The position numbers and the translations under genes were made by a program. This document shows, piece by piece, positions 35,466 through 43,960 of a stretch of DNA of 64,000 nt. The notes under the pieces were generated by a model. The model had not been told where the DNA came from. It was given only the letters and a program-made list of their open reading frames with translations, and ran no database searches. Positions within the stretch are counted from its first letter, which is position 1. Each line of letters opens with the position of its first letter. Source of the DNA: Massilia sp. Root133 (GTDB lineage Bacteria; Pseudomonadota; Gammaproteobacteria; Burkholderiales; Burkholderiaceae_D); NCBI RefSeq assembly GCF_001426525.1, contig NZ_LMEW01000035.1:62001-126000 (forward strand), written 5' to 3'.

Positions 35466-36605
35466 ATGATGAAAAAACTGAAAGTTGTAAGCGTGGTCGG
35501 TACCCGGCCGGAAATCATTCGCCTGTCACGTGTCCTGGCGGCACTGGATACGCATTGCGATCACGTGCTCGTCCACACGGGACAAAATTACGATTATGAG
35601 CTGAACCAGGTGTTCTTTGATGACCTGGGCGTGCGTAAGCCGGACTATTTCCTGAACAGTGCAGCAGGCAGTACCGGGGCCGCCCATACGATCGGTAATC
35701 TCATCATCGCTGTGGACCAGGTGCTTGGCGAGGTCAACCCCGAAGCAATGCTCGTCCTGGGCGATACCAACAGCTGTCTTTCCGTGATTCCGGCCAAGCG
35801 GCGCAAGATACCGATTTTTCATATGGAAGCAGGCAATCGCTGCTTCGACCAGCGCGTTCCTGAAGAGACGAATCGCCGGATCGTGGATCACACGGCGGAC
35901 ATCAATCTCACTTACAGCACGATCGCGCGTGATTATCTGATGCGTGAGGGGCTGCCGCCGGATCAGGTCATCAAGACGGGCAGCCCGATGTACGAGGTGC
36001 TGTCGTATTACCGTCCCCGGATCGAGGCGTCCAATGTTCTCGAACGCCTGGAGCTGCAACCCGGGCAGTATTTCGTCGTCAGCGCACACCGCGAGGAAAA
36101 CATCGAGTCGGAACGCAGCTTCAGCAAGCTCGTTTCGGTTCTCAATGCGGTCGCGGAAGATCATGGCCTGCCCGTCATCGTATCCACGCATCCGCGCACC
36201 CAAAAGCGCGTCGACGCCACCGGTGCGGCATTCCATCCCCAGGTACGCCTGATGAAACCGTTGGGTTTTCATGACTATGTCAAGCTGCAGATGTCGGCAA
36301 GGGCCGTGCTCTCCGATAGCGGCACGATCAATGAAGAATCGTCGATTCTGAATTTCCCGGCGCTGAATCTGCGCGAAGCCCATGAGCGGCCAGAGGGCAT
36401 GGAAGAAGCGGCGGTCATGCTGGTCGGGCTGGAAGTCGACCGGGTGCGCCAAGGACTCGAAATATTGGCCACGCAGCCACGCGGCGACGATCGGGGTTTA
36501 CGCCTGGTCGGCGATTACAGCATGCCGAACGTTTCGGAAAAAGTGGTGCGCATCGTGCACAGCTATACCGATTACGTTAATCGTGTTGTCTGGAAAAAGT
36601 ATTAA
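35466..36605 (+). CDS. capG: UDP-2-acetamido-2,6-dideoxy-L-talose 2-epimerase, CapG/WbjD family
   Basis: A 379-residue non-hydrolysing UDP-sugar 2-epimerase of the WecB superfamily that gives UDP-L-FucNAc as the last step. The start MMKKLKVVSVVGTRPEIIRL contains the family GTRPE motif, and MEAGNRCFDQRVPEETNRRI and SDSGTINEESSIL are typical of the WbjD branch. Wild-type active-site residues appear present. The gene lies 4 bases after capF and 12 bases before wbuB. Confidence 0.9.
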   Translation: MMKKLKVVSVVGTRPEIIRLSRVLAALDTHCDHVLVHTGQNYDYELNQVFFDDLGVRKPDYFLNSAAGSTGAAHTIGNLIIAVDQVLGEVNPEAMLVLGDTNSCLSVIPAKRRKIPIFHMEAGNRCFDQRVPEETNRRIVDHTADINLTYSTIARDYLMREGLPPDQVIKTGSPMYEVLSYYRPRIEASNVLERLELQPGQYFVVSAHREENIESERSFSKLVSVLNAVAEDHGLPVIVSTHPRTQKRVDATGAAFHPQVRLMKPLGFHDYVKLQMSARAVLSDSGTINEESSILNFPALNLREAHERPEGMEEAAVMLVGLEVDRVRQGLEILATQPRGDDRGLRLVGDYSMPNVSEKVVRIVHSYTDYVNRVVWKKY

Positions 36606-36617
36606 AGGAACAAGTAG

Positions 36618-37886
36618 ATGCGCATTGCGTTAATCGCCGACACTTTTCCGCCGTTTCGCACTTCCGGTGCCGTGCAATTGCGCGACCTGTCGCGCGAGCT
36701 CGTGCGCCAGGGGCATGAGTTGACGGTGCTGTTGCCATCGGCCGAACTCAAGCAAGCATGGTCTCTTGAAACCATGGATGGTGTAGAAGTGCTTCGACTG
36801 GCGGCGCCCAAGATCAAGGACATCTCGTATCTGCGTCGTACGGTCGGCGAGTTCCTGATGCCGTTCGCGATGAAGCGAAATTTCCGGAAGAGCCCCTTGG
36901 CGAAGGTCAAATGGGACGGTGTCGTCTGGTATGCACCATCGATTTTTCACGGCCCGTTCGCGAAGGCCCTGAAGCGTGCCAGTGGGTGCAAGGGATATCT
37001 GATCATTCGCGATATCTTCCCGGAGTGGGCCGTCGACATGGGCCTGATGGGGCGCGGCCTGCCATATCGATTCTTCGACATGGTCGCCCGCTATCAGTAT
37101 TCAGTGGCTGATACGATCGGCGTGCAGACTCCCGGCAACCTCACGTACTTCAAGGATTGGGCGACGCGTCCCGGCCGTTCACTGGAAGTCCTGCAGAACT
37201 GGCTCGGGCCGGCCGCAGGCATCGGATGTTCGATCAATGTATCGAAAACGTCCCTCCACGGGCGCAAAGTATTCGTTTATGCCGGCAATATGGGGATCGC
37301 CCAGGGCATGGATATTCTGCTCGACCTGGCTGAACGTCTGCGCAGCAGGGGCGACATCGGGTTTCTTTTCGTTGGACGCGGCAGTGACGCAAAAAGGCTC
37401 GCCGCCGAGTCGGCGGCCCGTGGCCTGGACAATGTGTTGTTTCGAGATGAGATTCATCCGGACGAGATACCGGATCTGTATGCGCAGTGCCACGTCGGGC
37501 TGGTGGCGCTCGATTGCCGGCATAAGTCGCACAACATCCCCGGCAAGTTCTTGACGTATATGCAGAGTGGGCTGCCGGTCTTGGCAAATATTAATCGCGG
37601 AAATGATCTGGCAGAGCTGATCCGCGGCGAAGGGGTGGGCGCGGTCAGTGAGGACAATTCTCTCGACACTCTCGCGGAGCTCGCCGAGGACCTGATTGCG
37701 CGACTGGATTCGGATGCGGCATTCAAGTCGCGTTGCAAAGCTCTGTTTTCCCACCAATTTTCGGCGGAGGCGGCTGCACAGCAGGTCGTGACTGCGCTTG
37801 GCGTTCACCAAAAGGAAACGCAGCGGCAATCTGCGTCGGCCGCGAAGTCGAACGAGGAATCGAAACTTTCGATACCACGTGTCTGA
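36618..37886 (+). CDS. wbuB: glycosyltransferase family 4, WbuB-like (L-FucNAc transferase)
   Basis: A 422-residue GT-B glycosyltransferase. The N-terminal region is IALIADTFPPFRTSGAVQLR and the C-terminal GT4 motif sits in VFVYAGNMGIAQGMDILLDL and KSHNIPGKFLTYMQSGLPVL, with the nucleotide-binding Glu replaced by a Lys/Gln-rich segment as in WbuB proteins. WbuB homologues transfer L-FucNAc in E. coli O26, and the neighbouring capEFG genes provide the donor. AAAGGAA precedes the ATG. The last ~20 residues are a charged tail. Confidence 0.83.
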   Translation: MRIALIADTFPPFRTSGAVQLRDLSRELVRQGHELTVLLPSAELKQAWSLETMDGVEVLRLAAPKIKDISYLRRTVGEFLMPFAMKRNFRKSPLAKVKWDGVVWYAPSIFHGPFAKALKRASGCKGYLIIRDIFPEWAVDMGLMGRGLPYRFFDMVARYQYSVADTIGVQTPGNLTYFKDWATRPGRSLEVLQNWLGPAAGIGCSINVSKTSLHGRKVFVYAGNMGIAQGMDILLDLAERLRSRGDIGFLFVGRGSDAKRLAAESAARGLDNVLFRDEIHPDEIPDLYAQCHVGLVALDCRHKSHNIPGKFLTYMQSGLPVLANINRGNDLAELIRGEGVGAVSEDNSLDTLAELAEDLIARLDSDAAFKSRCKALFSHQFSAEAAAQQVVTALGVHQKETQRQSASAAKSNEESKLSIPRV

Positions 37887-37898
37887 GTGGAATGTGAA

Positions 37899-38348
37899 AT
37901 GGAATTGGTTCTACGTCGCGCGACCATTGAGGATGCGGAAGTTATTTTCAACTGGCGAAACGATCCAGTGACGAGACTGAGCAGTCACAATACGGAAGCG
38001 ATTGATTTTTCCTCGCATGTTGCCTGGTTCCGCGCTACTCTCGAAAATCCCATGCGGCAGTTGTTGATTGCTGAAAAAGATGGCGTGCCGGTCGGAACTG
38101 TTCGAACGGACTACGATGCAAATGGTTCTGCCGAGTTATCCTGGACGATCGCGCCTGGAGCAAGAGGCAAAGGAATAGCAAAGCACATGGTCAAAGCCGT
38201 TGCAGATGAAGTCGCCAAAAAGTGCGTCGTCAAAGCTGAGGTAAAGGTCGGAAATACGGCATCCGTCAAGGTGGCGGAAGCAGCCGGAATGCAGATGGCC
38301 AGGCAGGATGGAGAAATCCTGCATTTTCGCAGGATGGCCTGCGTATAA
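37899..38348 (+). CDS. pseH: N-acetyltransferase PseH-like (GNAT)
   Basis: A 149-residue GNAT-fold protein that would acetylate the 4-amino group of UDP-4-amino-4,6-dideoxy-N-acetyl-beta-L-altrosamine. The fold is visible as LRRATIEDAEVIFNWRNDP, then WTIAPGARGKGIAKHMV (acetyl-CoA-binding loop) and KVGNTASVKVAEAAGMQ. The RNDP segment is typical of PseH. It lies away from pseCFGI, between wbuB and wbuC. The start at 37899 removes a 4-residue non-conserved extension. Confidence 0.75.
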   Translation: MELVLRRATIEDAEVIFNWRNDPVTRLSSHNTEAIDFSSHVAWFRATLENPMRQLLIAEKDGVPVGTVRTDYDANGSAELSWTIAPGARGKGIAKHMVKAVADEVAKKCVVKAEVKVGNTASVKVAEAAGMQMARQDGEILHFRRMACV

Positions 38349-38398
38349 GCGGCCGGCGTCGCGGACGCTTCTGGCGAGATTTTCATTTAAGGAATGCA

Positions 38399-38941
38399 AT
38401 GGCAATTGGCGGCAACATGGAAGCTGGACACGGCATCGAAATTTTCTCTACGTCGTGCCTGAACGGGCTCGTAAACGAGGCAGAGGCATCGGCTCGTCTT
38501 CGCCAGCATCGGAATATCCACAAGGAGTACGCCGATCCGTGCCAGAGGTTGTTTAATGCCATCGGTATCGGCAGCTACATCCGCCCGCATCGTCATTTGC
38601 TGGATCCAAAAGTAGAAGACCTGTTTGCGGTAAAGGGGATGTTTGCCCTCGTGGTTTTCGACGATGCCGGGAACCCTTCGAATGTTGTCAAGTTCGGTAC
38701 CGAGCGTTTTGGCGACGATATCGCGCCTGGGGTTGAACTGTCGCCCGGCACATGGCATACGGTCGTGGCGTTGACCGAGGCGGCCGTACTGCTGGAACTG
38801 AAGGGCGGCCCCTTCAACCCTAACGCGGCCAAGGAGCTGGCATCGTGGGCGCCGGAGGAGGGAACGCCACAGGCGCTTGATTACATGAAAGCGTTGCAAA
38901 AATTGATCGACGAATGGAATCCGCGACCGGTGACTGGTTGA
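38399..38941 (+). CDS. wbuC: WbuC family cupin metalloprotein
   Basis: A 180-residue cupin of the WbuC family, found with WbuB-type genes in O-antigen loci; its function is unknown. The metal-site residues are likely in YIRPHRHLLDPKVEDLFAVKG (His/His/Glu) and later GTWHTVVAL. It has no signal peptide. AAGGAA precedes the ATG. The pairing with wbuB supports the L-FucNAc assignment of the locus, and a terminator-like hairpin follows, so this is probably the last gene of the operon. Confidence 0.8.
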   Translation: MAIGGNMEAGHGIEIFSTSCLNGLVNEAEASARLRQHRNIHKEYADPCQRLFNAIGIGSYIRPHRHLLDPKVEDLFAVKGMFALVVFDDAGNPSNVVKFGTERFGDDIAPGVELSPGTWHTVVALTEAAVLLELKGGPFNPNAAKELASWAPEEGTPQALDYMKALQKLIDEWNPRPVTG

Positions 38942-38971
38942 GGAGCTGGTCGCGACCATCCATGAACGTGG

Positions 38972-39003
38972 AATCGGCATTCGTGATGAAATGCCGATTT
39001 CTG
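38972..39003 (+). terminator. probable terminator after wbuC
   Basis: A 9-bp inverted repeat (AATCGGCAT / ATGCCGATT, loop ~10 bases) is followed by a T-rich stretch (TTTCTGTTTCT). The T-run is interrupted, so termination may be partial. Confidence 0.55.
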
Positions 39004-39058
39004 TTTCTAAGTCTGCATTTTCGATAAGCAGTCAGCCTTTTGGATAAAACTGTCACTC

Positions 39059-41905
39059 GTGTTGAAAAAGAATAGAAAAACGCTGAAGTATTCCTGGTGC
39101 GGTTATTTGATTTTTGGAGCGGTGAATGCGTTAGCGGCCACTCCAGGAACCCAGGGACAGTCGGGTTACATAAGTATGCCGAGCGCCTGGGTAGAGCGCG
39201 ATGGTACGGTGTCCGTAGGCTACAGCTATGATCGGCCTTACGGCAGCTTTTGGACTTCCGCGACCATGCTGCCGTTCTTGCAGATGACTGGGCGCTATGT
39301 ATCGATTAACGGTATCGCCGGTTTTACGGATGTCCCGGGCCAGTACGGCAGCAATTACGGCCGTTTCAAGGACAAGGTCATGGACGCCAAGCTGCGGTTG
39401 CTCAGCGAATCGGGCTGGTTGCCGGAGGTGGCCATTGGAAGAACGGATTTGTTCGGTACTGAACTGTTCACCGGCGAATACATCGTCGCGTCGAAGACGT
39501 TCGGTAAGGCCCGGAATGTCGAGGCAAGTATCGGCTACGGCCATCGCCGGCCCGACGGGATATTTGCCGGCGTGCGTTGGGCGCCCCTGGCTGCGCCCGG
39601 TTGGGCTGTCGTGGCCGAGTACGATGCCAACGACTACAAGAAGGACTTTCAGGCGTCCCGCACGGCGGCCGGCAAACGCGAAAAAGGCCCCGCCGTCGGC
39701 CTCGAATACCGCTGGGGCTGGCTCGGCGCCCAGGTCGCCCGGCATCGCGACCATTTCAGTGCCAACGCCTATCTCAGCATCCCGTTCGGCGAACGCGAAT
39801 TCGTCCCCAAACTGTACGAACCTGCCCCGTTCGACCCGAAGCAGGCGCCGCCGCGCGTCACGGGCGAGGAATGGCAGCAGCAGCCCAGCCATGGCGCCGC
39901 GCTCGTGCAGGCGCTGATCAAGCAGGATTTCAAGAACGTCCGCGTTACGTTCGAAGACGGCACGCTGAAGCTGTCGTTGACGAACAGTCGCATCTCCAAT
40001 CTCGGCCGCGCGGTCGGCCGTGCGGCGCGTACCGCGCTTGCCTTTGCGCCGCAGGGCACGCGCAGGATGCAAATCGCGTACACGAAACTGGAACAGCCCA
40101 TCGCGACGTATGAATTTACCGATCTGCAGAGTCTGACGGACTATTTGACCGGGCTGTCGAATCGCGAGGCCTTCCTGCAGACTGTCATCGTGCGTTATGC
40201 CCAGCCGAGCGATCAGATCGGGGAGGACCAGCACGGCATGCTGGCTGCCGTCGCGAACGAGGGCGCCTTGCAGGTGCAGGTGGGCCAGGACGGTAATACG
40301 GTGCAATTGGCGTCGGAAGACCGCGAGGCGAACCGCTTCAAGGTGTATCCCAAGTTGTCGATGTTCTTCAACGACCCGAGCGGCGCCTTGCGCTACGAAC
40401 TGTGGGCTGCAGGTACCTATGACCGCCGCCTGGCCCCGGGCCTGTTCCTGAACAGCGACTTCAAGCTCACCGTGTACGAGACCGTGTCGGGCGTTACGCA
40501 GGCGTCGAACAGCCTGTTGCCCCACGTGCGCTCGGACATCGCCGACTACAAGCGCGGCGGCCGTTTCAAGCTGAACCGCCTGATGCTCAACAAATACATG
40601 ATGCCCACCGAGCGCGTGTATGCGCGCGTCTCCGGCGGTCTGTACGAAGAGATGTTCCGCGGCATCGGCGGCCAGGTGTTGTACCTGCCGAAGGACAGCC
40701 GCTGGGCCGCCGACGTGAACGTCGACGCCCTGCAGCAGCGCGGCGTGAAAGGGTGGTTCGACAAGCGCGACTACCAGACCGTCAGCGGCTTCGCGTCCCT
40801 GCATTACAAGCTGCCGTACGACGTCACCGCGACGGCCCGCGCCGGCCGCTTCCTCGCCAAGGACAACGGCGTGCGCATGGAGTTCAAGCGGCGCTTCCCG
40901 TCCGGTGTGGAAATCGGCGCCTGGTACACGAAGACGAGCGGCAAGGACATCACGAACCCGGGCTCGCCGTCGAACCCGTACAACGACAAGGGTATCTTCC
41001 TGTCGGTGCCGCTGAACATCATGCTGTTGTCCGACACGCAGACCACCGCAGGCGTGGCCCTGTCGCCATGGACCCGCGACGTCGGCCAGATGGTGGCGAG
41101 CCCGGGCGACCTGTACGATCTCGTCGAGCAGCCGCGCCGCGACTTGAACACGTTCGACGGCCTCGGCAACTTCGCCGAGCGGCGCGACGAGCAGAACCTG
41201 CCGGCCGTGAATCCGCCGGTCGACGCACTGCCGAATCCGTGGCCGCTGTTCCGCATGCGCGTGGAACAGTCCGTCAAGTCGACGCCGACCCTGCCGCAAT
41301 GGGGCAACGGCGCCATCATCGGCGGCGGCGCGATCCTGGCCAGCGCACTGCTCGACAAGCCGGTCGATCGGTTCATGAAGAAGCACCAGGGCTCCAGCGT
41401 GGCGCGGGCCTGGAACAATATCGGCAAGGCGACGCCGGTCGTCCTGGCAGGCGCCGCGGCCGGGGCCGTCGCGTTTGGCGATGCGCGCATGCAGAACATT
41501 GGTATCATCTCGCTCGAATCGGTCGTCGGGGCCGCGGCCCTGTCGATCGGGGCGAAGCATATCGCCGGGCGTGCCCGGCCGATCGACGGGAAGGGACAGT
41601 GGGGCAAGGCCGCGGACCGGTCGAACGCATCGTTCCCGTCCAATCACGCCAGCGTGGCGTTCGCGGCAGTGACGCCGTTCGCCCAGGAATACGATGCCCC
41701 GTGGCTGTACGGCCTGGCCGCCGCCGGCTCGCTGGGCCGCACGGCCGGACGCCAGCACTGGGTATCCGACGTCGTGGCCGGCAGCGTGCTCGGCATGGCC
41801 GTGGGCGGCTGGCTGTGGCAGGCGCAGCGCGACAATGTGCGTTCGAGCTTCGCCGTGACGCCGGGCACGAACTCCGTTAGCGTGGCATGGTTCGGGACTT
41901 ATTGA
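39059..41905 (+). CDS. YjbH-type outer membrane protein fused to a PAP2 phosphatase domain
   Basis: A 948-residue two-part protein. A signal peptide (about 1-27, ALA before ATPGTQ) leads into a YjbH/GfcD-like region to about residue 730: GYISMPSAWVERDGTVSVGYSY, then many amphipathic beta-strands typical of outer-membrane barrels of exopolysaccharide systems. The last ~200 residues hold a PAP2 phosphatase: KHIAGRARP (K-x6-RP), PSNHAS and GRTAGRQHWVSDVVAG give the three phosphatase motifs, with hydrophobic segments. Start is GTG. The fused PAP2 would be positioned at the outer membrane or periplasm. Its substrate may be an isoprenoid pyrophosphate or polymer phosphate. The fusion is described further under findings. 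Confidence 0.82.
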   Translation: MLKKNRKTLKYSWCGYLIFGAVNALAATPGTQGQSGYISMPSAWVERDGTVSVGYSYDRPYGSFWTSATMLPFLQMTGRYVSINGIAGFTDVPGQYGSNYGRFKDKVMDAKLRLLSESGWLPEVAIGRTDLFGTELFTGEYIVASKTFGKARNVEASIGYGHRRPDGIFAGVRWAPLAAPGWAVVAEYDANDYKKDFQASRTAAGKREKGPAVGLEYRWGWLGAQVARHRDHFSANAYLSIPFGEREFVPKLYEPAPFDPKQAPPRVTGEEWQQQPSHGAALVQALIKQDFKNVRVTFEDGTLKLSLTNSRISNLGRAVGRAARTALAFAPQGTRRMQIAYTKLEQPIATYEFTDLQSLTDYLTGLSNREAFLQTVIVRYAQPSDQIGEDQHGMLAAVANEGALQVQVGQDGNTVQLASEDREANRFKVYPKLSMFFNDPSGALRYELWAAGTYDRRLAPGLFLNSDFKLTVYETVSGVTQASNSLLPHVRSDIADYKRGGRFKLNRLMLNKYMMPTERVYARVSGGLYEEMFRGIGGQVLYLPKDSRWAADVNVDALQQRGVKGWFDKRDYQTVSGFASLHYKLPYDVTATARAGRFLAKDNGVRMEFKRRFPSGVEIGAWYTKTSGKDITNPGSPSNPYNDKGIFLSVPLNIMLLSDTQTTAGVALSPWTRDVGQMVASPGDLYDLVEQPRRDLNTFDGLGNFAERRDEQNLPAVNPPVDALPNPWPLFRMRVEQSVKSTPTLPQWGNGAIIGGGAILASALLDKPVDRFMKKHQGSSVARAWNNIGKATPVVLAGAAAGAVAFGDARMQNIGIISLESVVGAAALSIGAKHIAGRARPIDGKGQWGKAADRSNASFPSNHASVAFAAVTPFAQEYDAPWLYGLAAAGSLGRTAGRQHWVSDVVAGSVLGMAVGGWLWQAQRDNVRSSFAVTPGTNSVSVAWFGTY

Positions 41906-42005
41906 TAAAATGTAATCTTTGATCGCGCGGTGGCACCGGATATCCGGGCCGGCCAACCTGGCGCTCGACCGGCCCGTGCGGATCTGTCAACCGGGGAGTG
42001 ACTAT

Positions 42006-43067
42006 ATGATTTTGACGACAGGCGGCGCCGGCTTCATCGGCAGTAATTTCGTGCTGGACTGGTGCGGCTTGACCGACGAGCCGGTCATCAACCTCGACAA
42101 GCTGACGTATGCCGGCAACCTCGAGAACCTGGCCAGCCTGCGCGACAACCCTAGGCACATCTTCGTGCAGGGCGACATCGGCGACGTGGACCTCGTGCGG
42201 CGCCTGCTGCAAGAACACCAGCCGCGCGCCGTCGTGAACTTCGCGGCCGAGAGCCACGTGGACCGCAGCATCCACGGCCCGGGCGAATTCATCCAGACGA
42301 ACATCGTCGGCACGTTTCACCTGCTCGAAGCCGTACGCGAATACTGGAGCGGGCTGCCGGACGACCGCAAGGCCGCCTTCCGCTTCCTGCACGTGTCGAC
42401 CGACGAGGTCTACGGCTCGCTCGGCAAGGACGACCCCGCGTTCCGCGAGACGAACCGCTACGAACCGAACAGCCCGTATTCCGCCAGCAAGGCGGCCAGC
42501 GACCACCTCGTGCGCGCCTACCACCACACGTATGGTCTGCCGGTGCTGACCACCAATTGCTCTAACAACTATGGTCCTTACCACTTCCCGGAAAAGCTGA
42601 TCCCGCTGTGCATCCACAATGCACTGGCCGGCAAGCCGCTGCCGATCTACGGCGACGGCCAGCAGATCCGCGACTGGCTATACGTGAAGGATCACTGCTC
42701 GGCCATCCGCCGCGTGCTCGAAAGGGGCCAGCTGGGCGAGGTCTACAACGTCGGCGGCTGGAACGAGAAGGCCAACCTCGACGTGGTGAAGACGCTGTGC
42801 GCGATCCTCGACGAACTGAGCCCGCGCGCGGACGGCCAGTCGTACGCGACCCAGATCACGTTCGTCACGGACCGCCCCGGCCATGACCGCCGCTACGCGA
42901 TCGATGCCACCAGGCTCGAGCGCGAGCTGGGCTGGAAGCCGGCCGAGACGTTCGAGACGGGCATCCGCAAGACGGTGCAGTGGTACCTCGACAACCAGGA
43001 ATGGGTGCAGCACGTGACGAGCGGCAGCTACCGTGCCTGGGTCGGCCAACAGTACGGTGCTGCATGA
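42006..43067 (+). CDS. rmlB: dTDP-glucose 4,6-dehydratase
   Basis: A 353-residue SDR enzyme, second step of dTDP-L-rhamnose synthesis. The start MILTTGGAGFIGSNFVLDW has the GxxGxxG motif. STDEVYGSLGK and YSASKAASDH contain the catalytic Thr/Asp/Glu and Tyr-x3-Lys residues, and NNYGPYHFPEKLIPL is a family signature. GGGGAG upstream selects the ATG at 42006; longer in-frame starts lie upstream. Its stop overlaps rmlD (ATGA). The gene opens a complete rmlBDAC set. Confidence 0.94.
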   Translation: MILTTGGAGFIGSNFVLDWCGLTDEPVINLDKLTYAGNLENLASLRDNPRHIFVQGDIGDVDLVRRLLQEHQPRAVVNFAAESHVDRSIHGPGEFIQTNIVGTFHLLEAVREYWSGLPDDRKAAFRFLHVSTDEVYGSLGKDDPAFRETNRYEPNSPYSASKAASDHLVRAYHHTYGLPVLTTNCSNNYGPYHFPEKLIPLCIHNALAGKPLPIYGDGQQIRDWLYVKDHCSAIRRVLERGQLGEVYNVGGWNEKANLDVVKTLCAILDELSPRADGQSYATQITFVTDRPGHDRRYAIDATRLERELGWKPAETFETGIRKTVQWYLDNQEWVQHVTSGSYRAWVGQQYGAA

Positions 43068-43951
43068 AGATTCTCCTGACCGGCAAGAACGGCCAGCTCG
43101 GCTTCGAACTGCAGCGCGCGCTGGCGCCGCTCGGCGAAGTCGTCGCCGTCGGCACGCAGGATTGCAACCTGGCCGACGCCGACGCGCTGCGCGCGCTCGT
43201 GCGCCGCGTCGCACCGGACGTGATCGTCAATCCGGCGGCGTACACGGCCGTCGACAAGGCCGAGTCCGACGAAGCGACGGCCCGTGCCGTCAACGCCGTC
43301 GCCCCGGCCATCCTGGGCGAGGAAGGCGCGAAGCTGGGCGCGCTCGTGCTGCATTATTCGACGGACTACGTGTTCGATGGCACGAAGCAGGGCGCCTACA
43401 CGGAAAACGACGTGCCGGCGCCGCAGAGCGTCTACGGCCGCACGAAGCTGGAAGGCGAGCAGGGCCTGGCGGCCGCCAATCCGCGCCACCTGATCCTGCG
43501 CACGAGCTGGGTCGTGGGCGCGCACGGCGGCAATTTTGCCAAGACGATGCTGCGCCTGGCGGGCGAGCGCGAGACCCTCACCGTCGTCGCCGACCAGTTC
43601 GGCGCCCCGACGCCGGCCGCACTGCTGGCCGACCTCAGCGCCCACCTCGTGCGCGAGCATGCGCGCGCGCGCAGCACCGGCTTCCCCTACGGCACGTATC
43701 ACGTCGCGGCGGGTGGCGAGACGAGCTGGCACGGCTATGCGCAATTCGTGATCGGCGAGGCGCTGGCGGCCGGTAAACATCTCAAGGCAAGTGTGGATGC
43801 CGTCGCGCCGCTGGCGACCGAGCAGTATCCGACGCCGGCCAGACGTCCCCTCAATTCGCGGCTCGATACGACCCGCTTCCGCACGACGTTCGACCTGCGC
43901 CTGCCGCCGTGGCAGGAAGGCGTGCGCCATGTGCTCCGGCAAATCCTGTGA
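43064..43951 (+). CDS. rmlD: dTDP-4-dehydrorhamnose reductase
   Basis: A 295-residue SDR that reduces the final 4-keto intermediate to dTDP-L-rhamnose with NADPH. MKILLTGKNGQLGFELQRAL is the Rossmann motif, YTAVDKAESDE the substrate region and STDYVFDGTK with VYGRTKLEGEQ the active site. It overlaps rmlB by 4 bases and ends 9 bases before rmlA. Confidence 0.94.
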   Translation: MKILLTGKNGQLGFELQRALAPLGEVVAVGTQDCNLADADALRALVRRVAPDVIVNPAAYTAVDKAESDEATARAVNAVAPAILGEEGAKLGALVLHYSTDYVFDGTKQGAYTENDVPAPQSVYGRTKLEGEQGLAAANPRHLILRTSWVVGAHGGNFAKTMLRLAGERETLTVVADQFGAPTPAALLADLSAHLVREHARARSTGFPYGTYHVAAGGETSWHGYAQFVIGEALAAGKHLKASVDAVAPLATEQYPTPARRPLNSRLDTTRFRTTFDLRLPPWQEGVRHVLRQIL

Positions 43952-43960
43952 GAGGCAGCC

